This document shows, piece by piece, positions 42,196 through 50,536 of a stretch of 64,000 bases of DNA (position 1 is the stretch's first letter; the number at the start of each line of letters is the position of its first letter). The notes beneath the pieces were generated by a model that saw nothing but the letters and a program-made list of their open reading frames with translations, ran no database searches and was not told where the DNA came from. Source of the DNA: JAGWBJ01 sp964291465 (GTDB lineage Bacteria > Chloroflexota > Dehalococcoidia > Lucifugimonadales > JAGWBF01). The DNA lies in NCBI GenBank assembly GCA_964291465.2, contig OZ219927.1:8343-72342 (forward strand), written 5' to 3'. The position numbers and the translations under genes were made by a program.

Positions 42196-43885
42196 GGACA
42201 AAATCAATCTCCCGGTCCTGGGACCGGCTCGCCCTCCTGGCGTCCGCGGGGGGAGCCTGCGACCTGCGCTCCCGCAGGACCAGGATGGCAAGGGGCGCCG
42301 CGGACAGGGCCACCAGGACCAAGGCCGGCATGGCGGCCCTGGCGAAGAAAGACTCGGAGGCCGCGGACCATATGACGGTCGCCAGCGTATTGAACCCTAT
42401 CGGACCCAGTATCAGCGTGGCTGGCAGCTCCTTCATGGTCAACAGGAATACCAGGGCCGCTCCCGCCACCAAGCCCGGCCTCACCAGGGGCAGGGTTACC
42501 TCAGCGATCACCTGTATGGGCCGGCGTCCCAGGCTGAGGGCCGCTTCCTCGACTCTGGGATTGACCTGCAACAGGGATGCCCTGACGCTGCCGACGGCGG
42601 GAGAGAGGAACAGCACGACGTAGGCGAACACCAGAAGGCCGAGGGTCTGGTACAGCGGGAGGGCGTACCGGATGGCGAAGAACACCAACGCCAGGGCCAC
42701 GGCGATGCCGGGCAGGGCGAAGCCCACGTAGGTTATCCGCTCGCAGACGGAGGCGATGGGGCCGGGGTGGCGCACCGCCAGGACGGCGACGGCCAGCGCG
42801 GCGGCGACCGTCGCCACCGCGGCGATGGCTGATACGTAGAGGGAGTTCCAGGCGGCGGACCACTCGAACGCCAGCGGCTCTCCCGACGACACGCCGTTCA
42901 CTACCCAGTAGACCAGGACCGACAGGGGCAGGACCATCGAGAAGAGGATGACGACGGTGCACAGAGCGGTGGCTGGCCAACGCCAGCGTCCCAGGGAGGC
43001 CAGTCCCGGGGGCCGGGCGGCGCCGACACCGATGCGGTGGTACCGGGATCGTGCCCGGAAGCCCGCCTCCAACAGCAATATTCCCACGGCCACCGCCACC
43101 AGGACCAGCGAAAGGGCCGCCGCGATGGTCCGGTCGAAGGCCGACTCGTACTGGGTGTAGATGGCCCACGTGAAGGTCTCGTAGCGCAGCAGGGAGACGG
43201 CCCCGAAGTCGCTCAACGTGTAGAGGGCCACCAGCACCGCTCCGGCCAGGATGGATGGACGCAGCAGGGGCATCGTGACCCGTCGGAAGGTGGCCCAGCT
43301 GCCCAGCCCGAGCCCCCGGGAGCTCTCCTCCAGCCCCGGGTCCAACCGCCACAGGGCTGCCCTGACGGTGATCAGTACGTATGGATAGCTCAGCAGTGTT
43401 AGGGTCAGCGCGGCCCCGGCAAGGCCGTAGATCTCCGGCAGGCGGGTCACGCCAAGGGGACCCTCCAGGAGCTGCTGGAGCATGCCCCTGGGCCCCAGCA
43501 CGACGACCACCAGGAACCCGCCTATGTAGCTGGGGATCACCAGGGGAAGCATCAGGACCACCGACCACATCCGGCGGAAGGGCAGGTCGGTACGGACGGT
43601 CAGCCAGGCCAGGGGCAGGGCGAGGGCGATCGACCCGGCCGTGACGCAGACGATCAGCAGTATGGACCGCAGGAGGATCTCGGCGGTGCGGGAGCGGAAG
43701 ATGATGTCCCACGCCGCCTCGCCGTCGTCGACGGTCCGTACGGCAAGGTAGACGACGGGAAGGGCTACGGCCACGGTGATGGCCAGAGTGACCGTCCACA
43801 GGGCAGCGGGGATCCGGCCTGGCCGCCTACCGTTACCGGTCCGGGACAGGACCCCGCCGGCCAGCGACTTTGCGGCCCCAACCAT
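42188..43885 (-). CDS. ABC transporter permease with two fused membrane domains, Fe3+ type
   Basis: FbpB/ThiP-like permease of 565 residues with two copies of the binding-protein-dependent membrane domain and about 12 hydrophobic segments. EAA-like coupling loops are visible in both halves (EESSRGLGLGSWATFRRVTMP and EEAALSLGRRPIQVIAEVTLP, the second following RVE). Fused permeases of this kind occur in Fe3+, thiamine and 2-aminoethylphosphonate uptake. Iron is favoured by the DtxR regulator on the facing strand and by mbfA next door. A strong promoter lies about 130 bases upstream. Confidence 0.88.
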   Translation of the reverse strand: MVGAAKSLAGGVLSRTGNGRRPGRIPAALWTVTLAITVAVALPVVYLAVRTVDDGEAAWDIIFRSRTAEILLRSILLIVCVTAGSIALALPLAWLTVRTDLPFRRMWSVVLMLPLVIPSYIGGFLVVVVLGPRGMLQQLLEGPLGVTRLPEIYGLAGAALTLTLLSYPYVLITVRAALWRLDPGLEESSRGLGLGSWATFRRVTMPLLRPSILAGAVLVALYTLSDFGAVSLLRYETFTWAIYTQYESAFDRTIAAALSLVLVAVAVGILLLEAGFRARSRYHRIGVGAARPPGLASLGRWRWPATALCTVVILFSMVLPLSVLVYWVVNGVSSGEPLAFEWSAAWNSLYVSAIAAVATVAAALAVAVLAVRHPGPIASVCERITYVGFALPGIAVALALVFFAIRYALPLYQTLGLLVFAYVVLFLSPAVGSVRASLLQVNPRVEEAALSLGRRPIQVIAEVTLPLVRPGLVAGAALVFLLTMKELPATLILGPIGFNTLATVIWSAASESFFARAAMPALVLVALSAAPLAILVLRERRSQAPPADARRASRSQDREIDFVRG

Positions 43886-44011
43886 GATCGCGAGACGCCC
43901 CCCGGCCCTCTCAGCAGGGCCAATATCCCTTCCGAGTCCGGCTGATGACCCGGCGGACCGGTCCCCGGAATCTGTTCGGGGACCGGGTCTGGTCTTCGAC
44001 TCAGAAGGGTC

Positions 44012-44040
44012 AGTGTATCCTAACGGATTTCATATGTCAA
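44012..44040 (-). promoter_or_regulatory. Promoter of the ABC operon with an inverted repeat in the spacer
   Basis: On the minus strand a perfect TTGACA, 17 bases, TACACT. The spacer contains ATCC-GTTA-GGAT (44017-44028), a short inverted repeat that would let a repressor block polymerase. The remaining 340-base divergent gap holds the dtxR promoter and no gene. Confidence 0.65.
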
Positions 44041-44124
44041 CACTAAAGACACGAATATGTGCGCCCACTCCTCCGGCCCCGGAAGACGTTGCCTGGACGC
44101 GGGCGGTCTCCTGCCTTGTACGAG

Positions 44125-44154
44125 TTGTACGGCCGGTATGAGACCGGATATAAT
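44125..44154 (+). promoter_or_regulatory. Promoter of the DtxR-family gene
   Basis: TTGTAC, 18 bases, TATAAT. The spacer holds CCGGT-ATGAG-ACCGG (44133-44147), and the -35 is the second of two direct copies of TTGTACG. Leader of about 65 bases. Confidence 0.6.
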
Positions 44155-44226
44155 GGGTTCGATCCGTCCACCCGAAAGAACCGGGCGGCCGCTTGTGCAA
44201 TACCATCAGGAAGGGCTAGTGCGCAT

Positions 44227-44901
44227 ATGTTGTTAGGGGAGCCGAAGCCGGAGATAAGCGTCGTCGTGGAGAACTATCTCCAGGCCATATACAAGCTGAA
44301 AGAGCGGGGCGAGCGGGTGTTTCCAACGCGGCTTGCCGAGGTCATGGACGTGTCGGTGGCTACCGTGGCGGGCACGTTGAAACGGCTTGGGAAGCAGGGG
44401 ATGATCCAGGTTAGCGACAGTAAGGAGATACACTTCACCGACCGGGGGAACGAGGTGGGCGAGTCGGTCGTGAGACGCCACCGACTGGCCGAGTGCATGC
44501 TCACCCAGCTCCTGGGGGTCGAGTGGCCCCGGGCCCACATGGAGGCCCACCGGCTGGAGCATGCCATCTCTGAGTATGTGGAGACGAAGCTGGCCGCCTC
44601 CCTGGGATATCCCACCGTCAACCCTTTCGGCGCTCCCATACCCGGCTACAGCGATGGGATCGACCCGCCGTCGGTGAAGCCGCTGAATGAGGCCAGCCAG
44701 GGGGATACCACCGTCGTGGAGCAGGTCCCCGAAGAGGACCTGCAGTTGCTGGAGTTCTTCGATGAGACCGGTGTGAGGCCGGGAGCAAGCGTGGAGGTGA
44801 GGGAGATCGCTCCCTACAAGGGCACGATCACCGTGGTGGTCGACGGCTCCGACGTGGTGCTGGGCACCGAGGTGGCGGCCATGGTCATGGTGCGCAGCTA
44901 G
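44227..44901 (+). CDS. DtxR/MntR-family metal-dependent transcriptional regulator
   Basis: Metal-sensing repressor of 224 residues. The N-terminal winged helix (VVENYLQAIYKLKERGERVFPTRLAEVMDVS, here recognised by NYLQAIYKL and TVAGTLKRL) is followed by the metal/dimer domain with RRHRLAECMLTQLLG, EAHRLEHAISEYVE and NPFGAPIPG. A C-terminal SH3-like FeoA domain (about 150-224) ends EVAAMVMVRS. It thus has all three domains of DtxR/IdeR. The ATG is preceded by GGAAGGG. It is divergent from the Fe-type ABC genes and likely controls them and itself. Confidence 0.92.
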   Translation: MLLGEPKPEISVVVENYLQAIYKLKERGERVFPTRLAEVMDVSVATVAGTLKRLGKQGMIQVSDSKEIHFTDRGNEVGESVVRRHRLAECMLTQLLGVEWPRAHMEAHRLEHAISEYVETKLAASLGYPTVNPFGAPIPGYSDGIDPPSVKPLNEASQGDTTVVEQVPEEDLQLLEFFDETGVRPGASVEVREIAPYKGTITVVVDGSDVVLGTEVAAMVMVRS

Positions 44902-44906
44902 GCGGG

Positions 44907-45806
44907 TCAGACCCGGTCCAGAAGCGTACGTAGGGCCACGACGAACTCGGCCGGCTTGTCTCCCGCGACCAGGTGCCCGGCCCCGGGCACCACCGCCCCG
45001 GTGCTCCCTGGGACCATCTGCAACATCTTGTCCATCACCTCGGGAAGGAAGAAGTCGCTGTCTCCGCCCCGGACTAGCAGGGTCGGGCAGCGGACCCTTC
45101 CGACGCACTCCCACAGGCGATCGCTGCTCCAGCTCGGTGGGCGAAATCCCGGAGCCCTGAGCGCCTTGTCATACTTCCAGGTCCACTTCCCGTCGTCCCT
45201 CTTCCTGATGCTGTACTTGAGGGCCCCCAGCACTTGCTCCCGCGGCCTGCCGGTGTACGACTGGACCCGGTCGGCAAACTCCTCGTAGGAGTCCAGCTCG
45301 TCGGGCAGCTCTCGGAAGGTCCGGATCCTGGACTCGCCCGCCCGTCCCATCTCCGGGCCCGTGTCCACCACGGCCAGCGCCTTGAGGGTGTCCGGTTGGC
45401 GCGACGCGAACACGTAGGCGTTGCGCCCTCCCATGGAGTGGCCCACCAGTATGAAGCGGCGCAGGCCAAGGGCGTCGACCAGGGCGTCCAGGTCCCGCTG
45501 GTGCGCATCCAGCGAGTAGTCGCCGTCGGGGGCCCATTCCGTGTCGCCGTGGCCCCGGGCGTCCAGGGCCAGCACGTGGTAGTCGCCGCATAGGGAGAGG
45601 GACACGAAGTCCCAGCTATGGCCCTGCTGCAGAGCCCCATGGAGGAAGAGTATGGTGTCGGCCCCCTCGTTGCCCCAGTCGAGGTAGTGAAACAGTAGGC
45701 CGTTGGCCCGGACGTGCCGGTCCTCGGGCTGCCGTTCCACGGTGAAGCGCACGCCCATGGCCCTCGCGGCATCGAAAAGGGATAGACCGGCCCCTTGGGA
45801 ATTCAC
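44907..45806 (-). CDS. Alpha/beta hydrolase
   Basis: Alpha/beta-fold hydrolase of up to 299 residues. The oxyanion strand LFLHGALQQGHSWDF, DARGHGDTEW, the nucleophile elbow GHSMGGRNA and the late aspartate and histidine (RGGDSDFFLPE, PGAGHLVAGDKP) are present, so a Ser-Asp-His triad can be placed. The GTG start gives a 16-residue lead; the ATG at codon 17 (MGVRFTVERQ) may be the real start. Substrate unknown; esterases, epoxide-hydrolase relatives and C-C hydrolases look alike at this level. It converges on the DtxR gene, five bases apart. Confidence 0.88.
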   Translation of the reverse strand: MNSQGAGLSLFDAARAMGVRFTVERQPEDRHVRANGLLFHYLDWGNEGADTILFLHGALQQGHSWDFVSLSLCGDYHVLALDARGHGDTEWAPDGDYSLDAHQRDLDALVDALGLRRFILVGHSMGGRNAYVFASRQPDTLKALAVVDTGPEMGRAGESRIRTFRELPDELDSYEEFADRVQSYTGRPREQVLGALKYSIRKRDDGKWTWKYDKALRAPGFRPPSWSSDRLWECVGRVRCPTLLVRGGDSDFFLPEVMDKMLQMVPGSTGAVVPGAGHLVAGDKPAEFVVALRTLLDRV

Positions 45807-45844
45807 AGACAGCGCTCCCGGCTTGTAGTCACTAGAATCATACG

Positions 45845-45859
45845 TCTCTTGTCAAGAGA
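45845..45859. promoter_or_regulatory. 15-bp palindrome upstream of the alpha/beta hydrolase gene
   Basis: TCTCTTG-T-CAAGAGA: 7-bp perfect arms. On the minus strand it contains TTGACA, a -35-like hexamer, although no good -10 is spaced from it. Likely an operator. Confidence 0.45.
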
Positions 45860-45900
45860 GATGCGAGGCCCAGGAGCGGTGGCCGGCGTCTCCGCCGTTC

Positions 45901-45930
45901 TTGACGGGCCGCATGCAAGGTCGTTAGAAT
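45901..45930 (+). promoter_or_regulatory. Promoter of the Nudix gene
   Basis: TTGACG, 18 bases, TAGAAT. Just downstream, ACGGTCCCCGG occurs twice with a 13-base period (45942-45965), possibly regulatory. Confidence 0.55.
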
Positions 45931-46003
45931 TGCAGCCGTACACGGTCCCCGGAGACGGTCCCCGGGGGCCGCGTGACGTAGCCTCGAAGGGCGGTGCGGA
46001 GGG

Positions 46004-46462
46004 TTGAAGAGACGCGGGCCGGCCCGCAAAGTGGAGAAGCTGGTCTCAGCCGGAGGCGTCGTGTACAGGCTGGTGGATGGCCGCATAGACACCGTGGTAT
46101 GCGGGCGGCGCGAGCCCCTCAGGTGGAGTCTCCCCAAGGGCACCCCGGATGAAGGGGAGACCCTGGAGCAGACGGCCCTTCGGGAGGTCCGCGAGGAGAC
46201 AGGCCTCGAGGTGGAGATCGAGGCCCCCATCGGCAACATCAACTATTGGTTCGTCAGCCCCGACAACCGGCGCCACTTCAACAAGACGGTTTACTTCTAC
46301 CTGATGGCCCACAGAGGCGGGTGCACCGACCAGCATGACCCCGAGTTCGACGAAGTCCGCTGGGTGCCCTCGGAGGAGGCCCTCAAGAGTCTTGTCTACC
46401 CCAACGAGGCCAAGGTGCTGGGCGTGGCGCTGGACATAATAAAGAGCAGGGTGTCCCCGTGA
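46004..46462 (+). CDS. Nudix hydrolase
   Basis: Hydrolase of nucleoside diphosphate-linked compounds, 152 residues. The Nudix box GTPDEGETLEQTALREVREETGL is complete (G-x5-E-x7-REVREETG). It begins SAGGVVYRL, as in the Ap4A/8-oxo-dGTP type. The TTG start lies directly behind GGAGGG, closer than ideal; a GTG nine codons on has no ribosome site. The GNAT gene follows after 15 bases. Substrate unknown. Confidence 0.9.
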   Translation: MKRRGPARKVEKLVSAGGVVYRLVDGRIDTVVCGRREPLRWSLPKGTPDEGETLEQTALREVREETGLEVEIEAPIGNINYWFVSPDNRRHFNKTVYFYLMAHRGGCTDQHDPEFDEVRWVPSEEALKSLVYPNEAKVLGVALDIIKSRVSP

Positions 46463-46477
46463 CCGGCGGACTCCCCG

Positions 46478-47065
46478 TTGCGACGGGACTCTGATTTGCG
46501 GCTCACCGGCGGCAAGGTGGTCCTGAGAGAGAAGGGGCTGGAGGACGCCTGGCTCGACTACCTGTGGAGGACCGACAAAGAGATAGCCAGGCTGGATGCG
46601 GCCTTCCCCCTGAAGATGACCTTCCAGGAGTTCCTGCGGCTCTTTCGTGACCAACTCCGTTACCCGACCCCCGCCTCGGGACGCTTTGGAATCGACACAA
46701 GAGAGGGCAGGTACATCGGCACCTGCATGTTCTACGATCTGGACTCGGTGAACCGCCAGGCCGAGATCGGCATCGTCATCGGCGACCGGGAGTACTGGGG
46801 GCGGAGGTACGGCTACGACGCGGTGGTCACGCTGCTGGACTACCTGTTCTCGGACGGCGGCATAGACCGGCTCTACCTCCACACTCTGGAATGGAACCAG
46901 AGGGCCCAACGCGCCTTCTCCAACTGCGGGTTCAGCCCCCTTCGCCGCGTCCGTCGCAATGGCCTCGATTTCATCCTCATGGAGATCAAGAAGGACGACT
47001 GGGTCCGCGTCAGGGATGAGAAGCTGGCCATCAGGGACGGGGCGGCTTGCGCGACCAGGGACTAG
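46478..47065 (+). CDS. GNAT family N-acetyltransferase
   Basis: Acetyltransferase of the RimJ/RimL-like group, 195 residues. LTGGKVVLREKGLED opens the fold; EIGIVIGDREYWGRRYGYDAV supplies the acetyl-CoA loop (here GRRYGYDA), and LEWNQRAQRAFSNCGF is the family's late motif. Start is TTG; another TTG six codons later is equally possible. The last residues beyond about 175 are extra. Target unknown; protein N-terminal or amino-sugar acetylation are typical. Confidence 0.88.
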   Translation: MRRDSDLRLTGGKVVLREKGLEDAWLDYLWRTDKEIARLDAAFPLKMTFQEFLRLFRDQLRYPTPASGRFGIDTREGRYIGTCMFYDLDSVNRQAEIGIVIGDREYWGRRYGYDAVVTLLDYLFSDGGIDRLYLHTLEWNQRAQRAFSNCGFSPLRRVRRNGLDFILMEIKKDDWVRVRDEKLAIRDGAACATRD

Positions 47066-47077
47066 CTACGGCGTTGA

Positions 47078-47106
47078 TTGACAATTCCTTCCTGCTATGG
47101 TAGCTT
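47078..47106 (+). promoter_or_regulatory. Promoter upstream of the heme/oxidase cluster
   Basis: TTGACA, 17 bases, TAGCTT; an overlapping TTGATT, 16 bases, TATGGT is also possible. The leader to ctaA would be about 225 bases, with a CGTCCG/CGGACG stem (47146-47176) and a stretch AGGGTGGAAC at 47291 discussed separately. No gene seen in it. Confidence 0.5.
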
Positions 47107-47337
47107 GCAAGCGTACCTAGTGAAATTTTACACAAACTCCGCCTTCGTCCGCGTGGGCGAGAGAAGTGTCCGGACGGTCAACGGTCCCGCCGGGCGCGGG
47201 TCGGGCAGAGGGCAGGCAATTCTCGCGCGTGGCGGGGCCCCCGCATCGGGAGGGCCGCCGAGCATCCAGAGCCGAGTTGGCGGAGTGACGAGGGTGGAAC
47301 AGGCGGTCTTCTTCCATGGGGACTTCCTCGAGGTGCA

Positions 47338-48261
47338 GTGACGGAACGGGACGTCGGCCGGCCGTTACAGGTCCTATCGATCGTAACCCTGTTCTCCGTA
47401 TTGGGCTTGGTGGTGCTGGGAGGTGTGGTCCGGTTGACGGAGTCGGGCTTGGGCTGTCCCGACTGGCCCCTCTGCCACGGCCAGATCATCCCACCCATGA
47501 ACACGGACACCCTCATAGAGTACTCACACCGCCTTATGGCGTCCGTCGTGGGCGTGCTGGTGGTGGTCACGGCGTTCGGGATATGGCGCTCGTACCGCAG
47601 GGACCGGTGGCTGATGGTTCCCGCCGGCATGGCGGTCCTGCTGCTGTTGGTACAGGTGCTCCTGGGCGGCTTCACCGTGCTGAGGGAGCTTTCCGGTGAG
47701 ATGGTCATGGCGCACCTAGCCACCGCCGAGGCCCTCCTCGCCGTGCTAGTGGTCCTGACCCTGGCGGCGATGGGCCGTGTTGGGGCCATCGCGGGACCGC
47801 CGGAACGCCGGCTGTCGTTGCTGGCCGCGGCCGCCCTGCTCATGGCGTACGGGGTGCTGCTCACAGGCTCGTACGTGACCGTGTCGGGCTCGACGCCGGC
47901 CTGCGGCACCGCGTGGCCCCTGTGCGACGGCGGGCTCCTGCCGGGCAGCCATCACGCGGCTATGCACATGGTCCATAGGGTGGCGGGCCTGGTTGCCGCG
48001 GTGCTGATGGCGTTCACGCTGGCGGCGGCGTGGAGAAGGCGTCAGCGCGACGGATGGCTGGGACGGCTTGCCCTGGCCGTGGCCGTCGCATTCGGCATAC
48101 AGATATTCGTGGGCGCCGCGATCATGTTCTCCAGCTTCGATCTGGCCGCAAGGCTGGCCCACCTGGCCGTCGCCAGTCTCGTCTGGCTGGGACTGTCGGC
48201 CGTGGTGGTCCTGTTGTGGGCTCCCAGGGAGCAGCGGCTTCGAGGTGCGGCTGTTGCTTGA
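47338..48261 (+). CDS. ctaA: Heme A synthase (COX15/CtaA family)
   Basis: Membrane enzyme that oxidises the methyl group of heme O to heme A. The 307 residues contain eight hydrophobic segments. The cysteine pair C40 and C46 (CPDWPLC) and a second pair in ACGTAWPLCDGG are present, as are the heme histidines in EYSHRLMAS, MAHLATAEA, HMVHRVAG and ARLAHLAVA. This matches the Bacillus-type four-cysteine CtaA. GTG start behind CGAGGT. It opens the oxidase assembly cluster and overlaps ctaB by 17 bases. Confidence 0.93.
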   Translation: MTERDVGRPLQVLSIVTLFSVLGLVVLGGVVRLTESGLGCPDWPLCHGQIIPPMNTDTLIEYSHRLMASVVGVLVVVTAFGIWRSYRRDRWLMVPAGMAVLLLLVQVLLGGFTVLRELSGEMVMAHLATAEALLAVLVVLTLAAMGRVGAIAGPPERRLSLLAAAALLMAYGVLLTGSYVTVSGSTPACGTAWPLCDGGLLPGSHHAAMHMVHRVAGLVAAVLMAFTLAAAWRRRQRDGWLGRLALAVAVAFGIQIFVGAAIMFSSFDLAARLAHLAVASLVWLGLSAVVVLLWAPREQRLRGAAVA

Positions 48262-49194
48262 ACCAGGCCAGACGGCCCCGGCATCCACCGCGCTGGGCAG
48301 GGCCCCCCTCCTGTCCCAGGCTTCGGACTACCTTTCTCTGACCAAGCCGCCGATAGTCCTGCTGCTCCTGATCACGGCCCTGGGAGGGGTGTTCCTGGCA
48401 GCCGATGGCTCGCCGCCGGTCGTAGCGACGCTGCTGCTCCTGGTGGGCGGCGCCGCGGCCGCGGGAGGGGCCAGCGCCATAAACCACTACCTGGACCGGG
48501 ATATCGACGGGCTCATGGTGCGGACCCGGCGGCGGGTCCTGCCGTCCCGCCGGGTCTCCCCCGGGGCCGCCCTCACCTTCGGCGTGGTCCTGAATATCTT
48601 CGCCTTCGGCCTGCTGGCGACGTGGGTCAATCTTCTGGCGGCGTCGCTGACCCTCAGCGGCACCCTCTTCTACGTTCTCGTCTACACGTCCTGGCTGAAA
48701 CGGACGACGGCGCAGAACATAGTCATCGGGGGGCCGCCGGAGCGGTGCCGCCGATGGCGGGCTGGGCCGCCGTCACGGGGGGGCTGGAGCTTCCGGCCCT
48801 GTACCTGTTCGCCTTGGTCTTCTTCTGGACGCCGCCCCACTTCTGGGCCCTGGCTCTGCTGATCCGGCAGGACTACGCCCGCGCCGGCATTCCCATGCTC
48901 CCGGTGGTGGCGGGCCTGGAGTCCACCCGCCGCAACATCATCCTGTACACGGTGACCGTCGTAACCATCTCCATCCTGTTCTTCACGACCCAGGCCGTGG
49001 GGATGGTCTACTTCGGCTCCGCCCTCCTCCTGGGCGCGGCGTTCCTGCTGCTGGCGTGGCATCTCAGGGCCAGCGACCGGGTAGACCCGGACAGGCCGCA
49101 AGTCCAGGGGGCGAAGGCGCTCTACCTGTACTCGTTGGCCTACGTGGCGCTGCTCTTCACAGCGGTAATGGTAGACAGCGTGGTGAGGATATGA
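48245..49194 (+). pseudogene. ctaB: Protoheme IX farnesyltransferase CtaB, frameshifted
   Basis: UbiA-type prenyltransferase that makes heme O. Frame one reads about 162 residues with LSLTKPPIVLLLL and the active-site motif NHYLDRDIDGLMVRTRRRVLP; the remainder, from AAGAVPPMAGW through WTPPHFWALALLIRQDYARAGIPML, is in the next frame. Adding one G to the run of six at 48728-48733 restores a normal protein of about 316 residues. Both halves are well kept and the neighbours are intact, so a sequencing or assembly error is more likely than a real mutation. GTG start, overlapping ctaA. Confidence 0.85.
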
Positions 49195-49232
49195 CGATGC
49201 CCGGCGTACGCCGCCGAAAGCGACTGTGCCCC

Positions 49233-49261
49233 TTGAATACTAGGTTGGCCTCTGCTAAACT
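49233..49261 (+). promoter_or_regulatory. Promoter of the coxB operon
   Basis: TTGAAT, 17 bases, TAAACT with TGC extension. Leader of about 70 bases to the coxB ATG. Confidence 0.6.
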
Positions 49262-49338
49262 CGCCGGTGCGATTCCCGGGATGCTTCGAGCATGACCCAT
49301 CGACCATTGACAGACACTTCCGAGAGGGGGCGCGTGTA

Positions 49339-50448
49339 ATGCCCAGGCGCCCGGCCTTCAGACTGGTGCTGATGGCCCTCTCCGCCCTTGGCCTCCTGCT
49401 GTTCGTCGGATGCACCCCGGACCATCCCCAGTCGACCTTCGACGTAGCGGGGCCGGTGGCGGACAAGCAGCGGACCCTGTTTTACATAATCTTCTGGGCG
49501 GCGGTGTTCGTATTCGTGGTGGTCGAGGGGATCCTCGTCTACACGGTGGTCCGGTACCGTCGCAGGCCCGCCGAAGAGGGCATACCGCCCCAGACCCACG
49601 GCAACACCCGGCTGGAGATAGGCTGGACCATCGCCCCCGCCGTGGTGCTTGCGGTCATCGCGGTGCCCACCATCATATACATCTTCGATATCTCCTCCGA
49701 AGCGGGTCCGGACGCCCTTACGGTCAACGTGACCGGCCACCAATGGTGGTGGGAGTTCGAGTACCCGGAGCTGAACGTGGTGACGGCCAACGAGATGCAC
49801 CTGCCCGTCGACAGGCAGATCCGGGTGAACCTCCGGTCCGATGACGTCATCCACAGCTTCTGGATACCGAAGCTTGCGGGCAAACAGGACGTGATACCCA
49901 GGAACCTGAACGTGATGCAGTTTACCGCGGCGAAGGATGATATAGACTCCTTCCCGCTGGTCCTGTACGGCCAGTGCGCCGAGTTCTGCGGCGTAGCCCA
50001 TGCCCACATGAGGTTCCGTGTCATCGTGCACGACAGCACCGAGAACACGTTCGAGGACTGGGTGGCGGCGTACCGCCAGCCCCATGTCCCACCCAGCGGA
50101 GACGCGGCCGAGGGAGCTACCATCTTCGCCGCCCGAGGGTGTCTCCTCTGCCACTGGGTGGAGGGCCCAACCCCGGTGGAGATCAGGGAGGGGTTGAACG
50201 AGGCCTTCCTGCGGGGTGAGCCCAGGTTCCCCGCGCCCAACCTGAACAAGTTCGGGACCCGGGCCACCTTCGTTGCGGGCTACATGGACCTGAACCGGGA
50301 GAACCTGATCAGCTGGCTGGAAGACCCCGAGAGCATCAAGCCGGGCAACCGGATGTCGGAGCTGGCCACCGTCTATACGGACCCCGAGTCCCAGCTCAGC
50401 CGGGACGAGGTGGAGAAGCTGGCCTCCTACCTGCTGAGCCTGGAATAG
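49339..50448 (+). CDS. coxB: Cytochrome c oxidase subunit II with fused cytochrome c domain
   Basis: CuA-bearing subunit of a caa3-type oxidase, 369 residues. A lipoprotein signal ends at C25 (LFVGC). Two membrane hairpin segments follow at about 42-65 and 84-108. The cupredoxin domain has VTGHQWWWEFEYP and the CuA ligands in GQCAEFCGVAHAHM, with the earlier histidine in VIHSFWIPKLAGK. A C-terminal cytochrome c domain has CLLCH and a methionine in PGNRMSELA. The upstream GTG in frame would spoil the lipoprotein signal, so ATG is chosen. Confidence 0.95.
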   Translation: MPRRPAFRLVLMALSALGLLLFVGCTPDHPQSTFDVAGPVADKQRTLFYIIFWAAVFVFVVVEGILVYTVVRYRRRPAEEGIPPQTHGNTRLEIGWTIAPAVVLAVIAVPTIIYIFDISSEAGPDALTVNVTGHQWWWEFEYPELNVVTANEMHLPVDRQIRVNLRSDDVIHSFWIPKLAGKQDVIPRNLNVMQFTAAKDDIDSFPLVLYGQCAEFCGVAHAHMRFRVIVHDSTENTFEDWVAAYRQPHVPPSGDAAEGATIFAARGCLLCHWVEGPTPVEIREGLNEAFLRGEPRFPAPNLNKFGTRATFVAGYMDLNRENLISWLEDPESIKPGNRMSELATVYTDPESQLSRDEVEKLASYLLSLE

Positions 50449-50463
50449 TGAAGCGCATGCTCG

Positions 50464-50499
50464 CATACTCGGTTATAATGCCCATACTCGGCTATAATG
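50464..50499 (+). promoter_or_regulatory. Duplicated TATAAT element before coxA
   Basis: CATACTCGGTTATAATG and CATACTCGGCTATAATG (16 of 17 identical) with a 19-base period. Both end in a consensus -10, neither has a good -35. Possible tandem promoters for coxA. Confidence 0.5.
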
Positions 50500-50536
50500 A
50501 AGAGAAATCCACGGGCGGTTACCGCGGAGGTGTTCG

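Noticed and set aside
43886..44226. Classical DtxR/IdeR box
   Set aside because: No sequence close to TTAGGTTAGCCTAACC is present; only shorter, different inverted repeats.
47078..47341. 87-residue open frame in the ctaA leader
   Set aside because: Its start overlaps the promoter, composition is not protein-like and there is no ribosome site; better read as untranslated leader.
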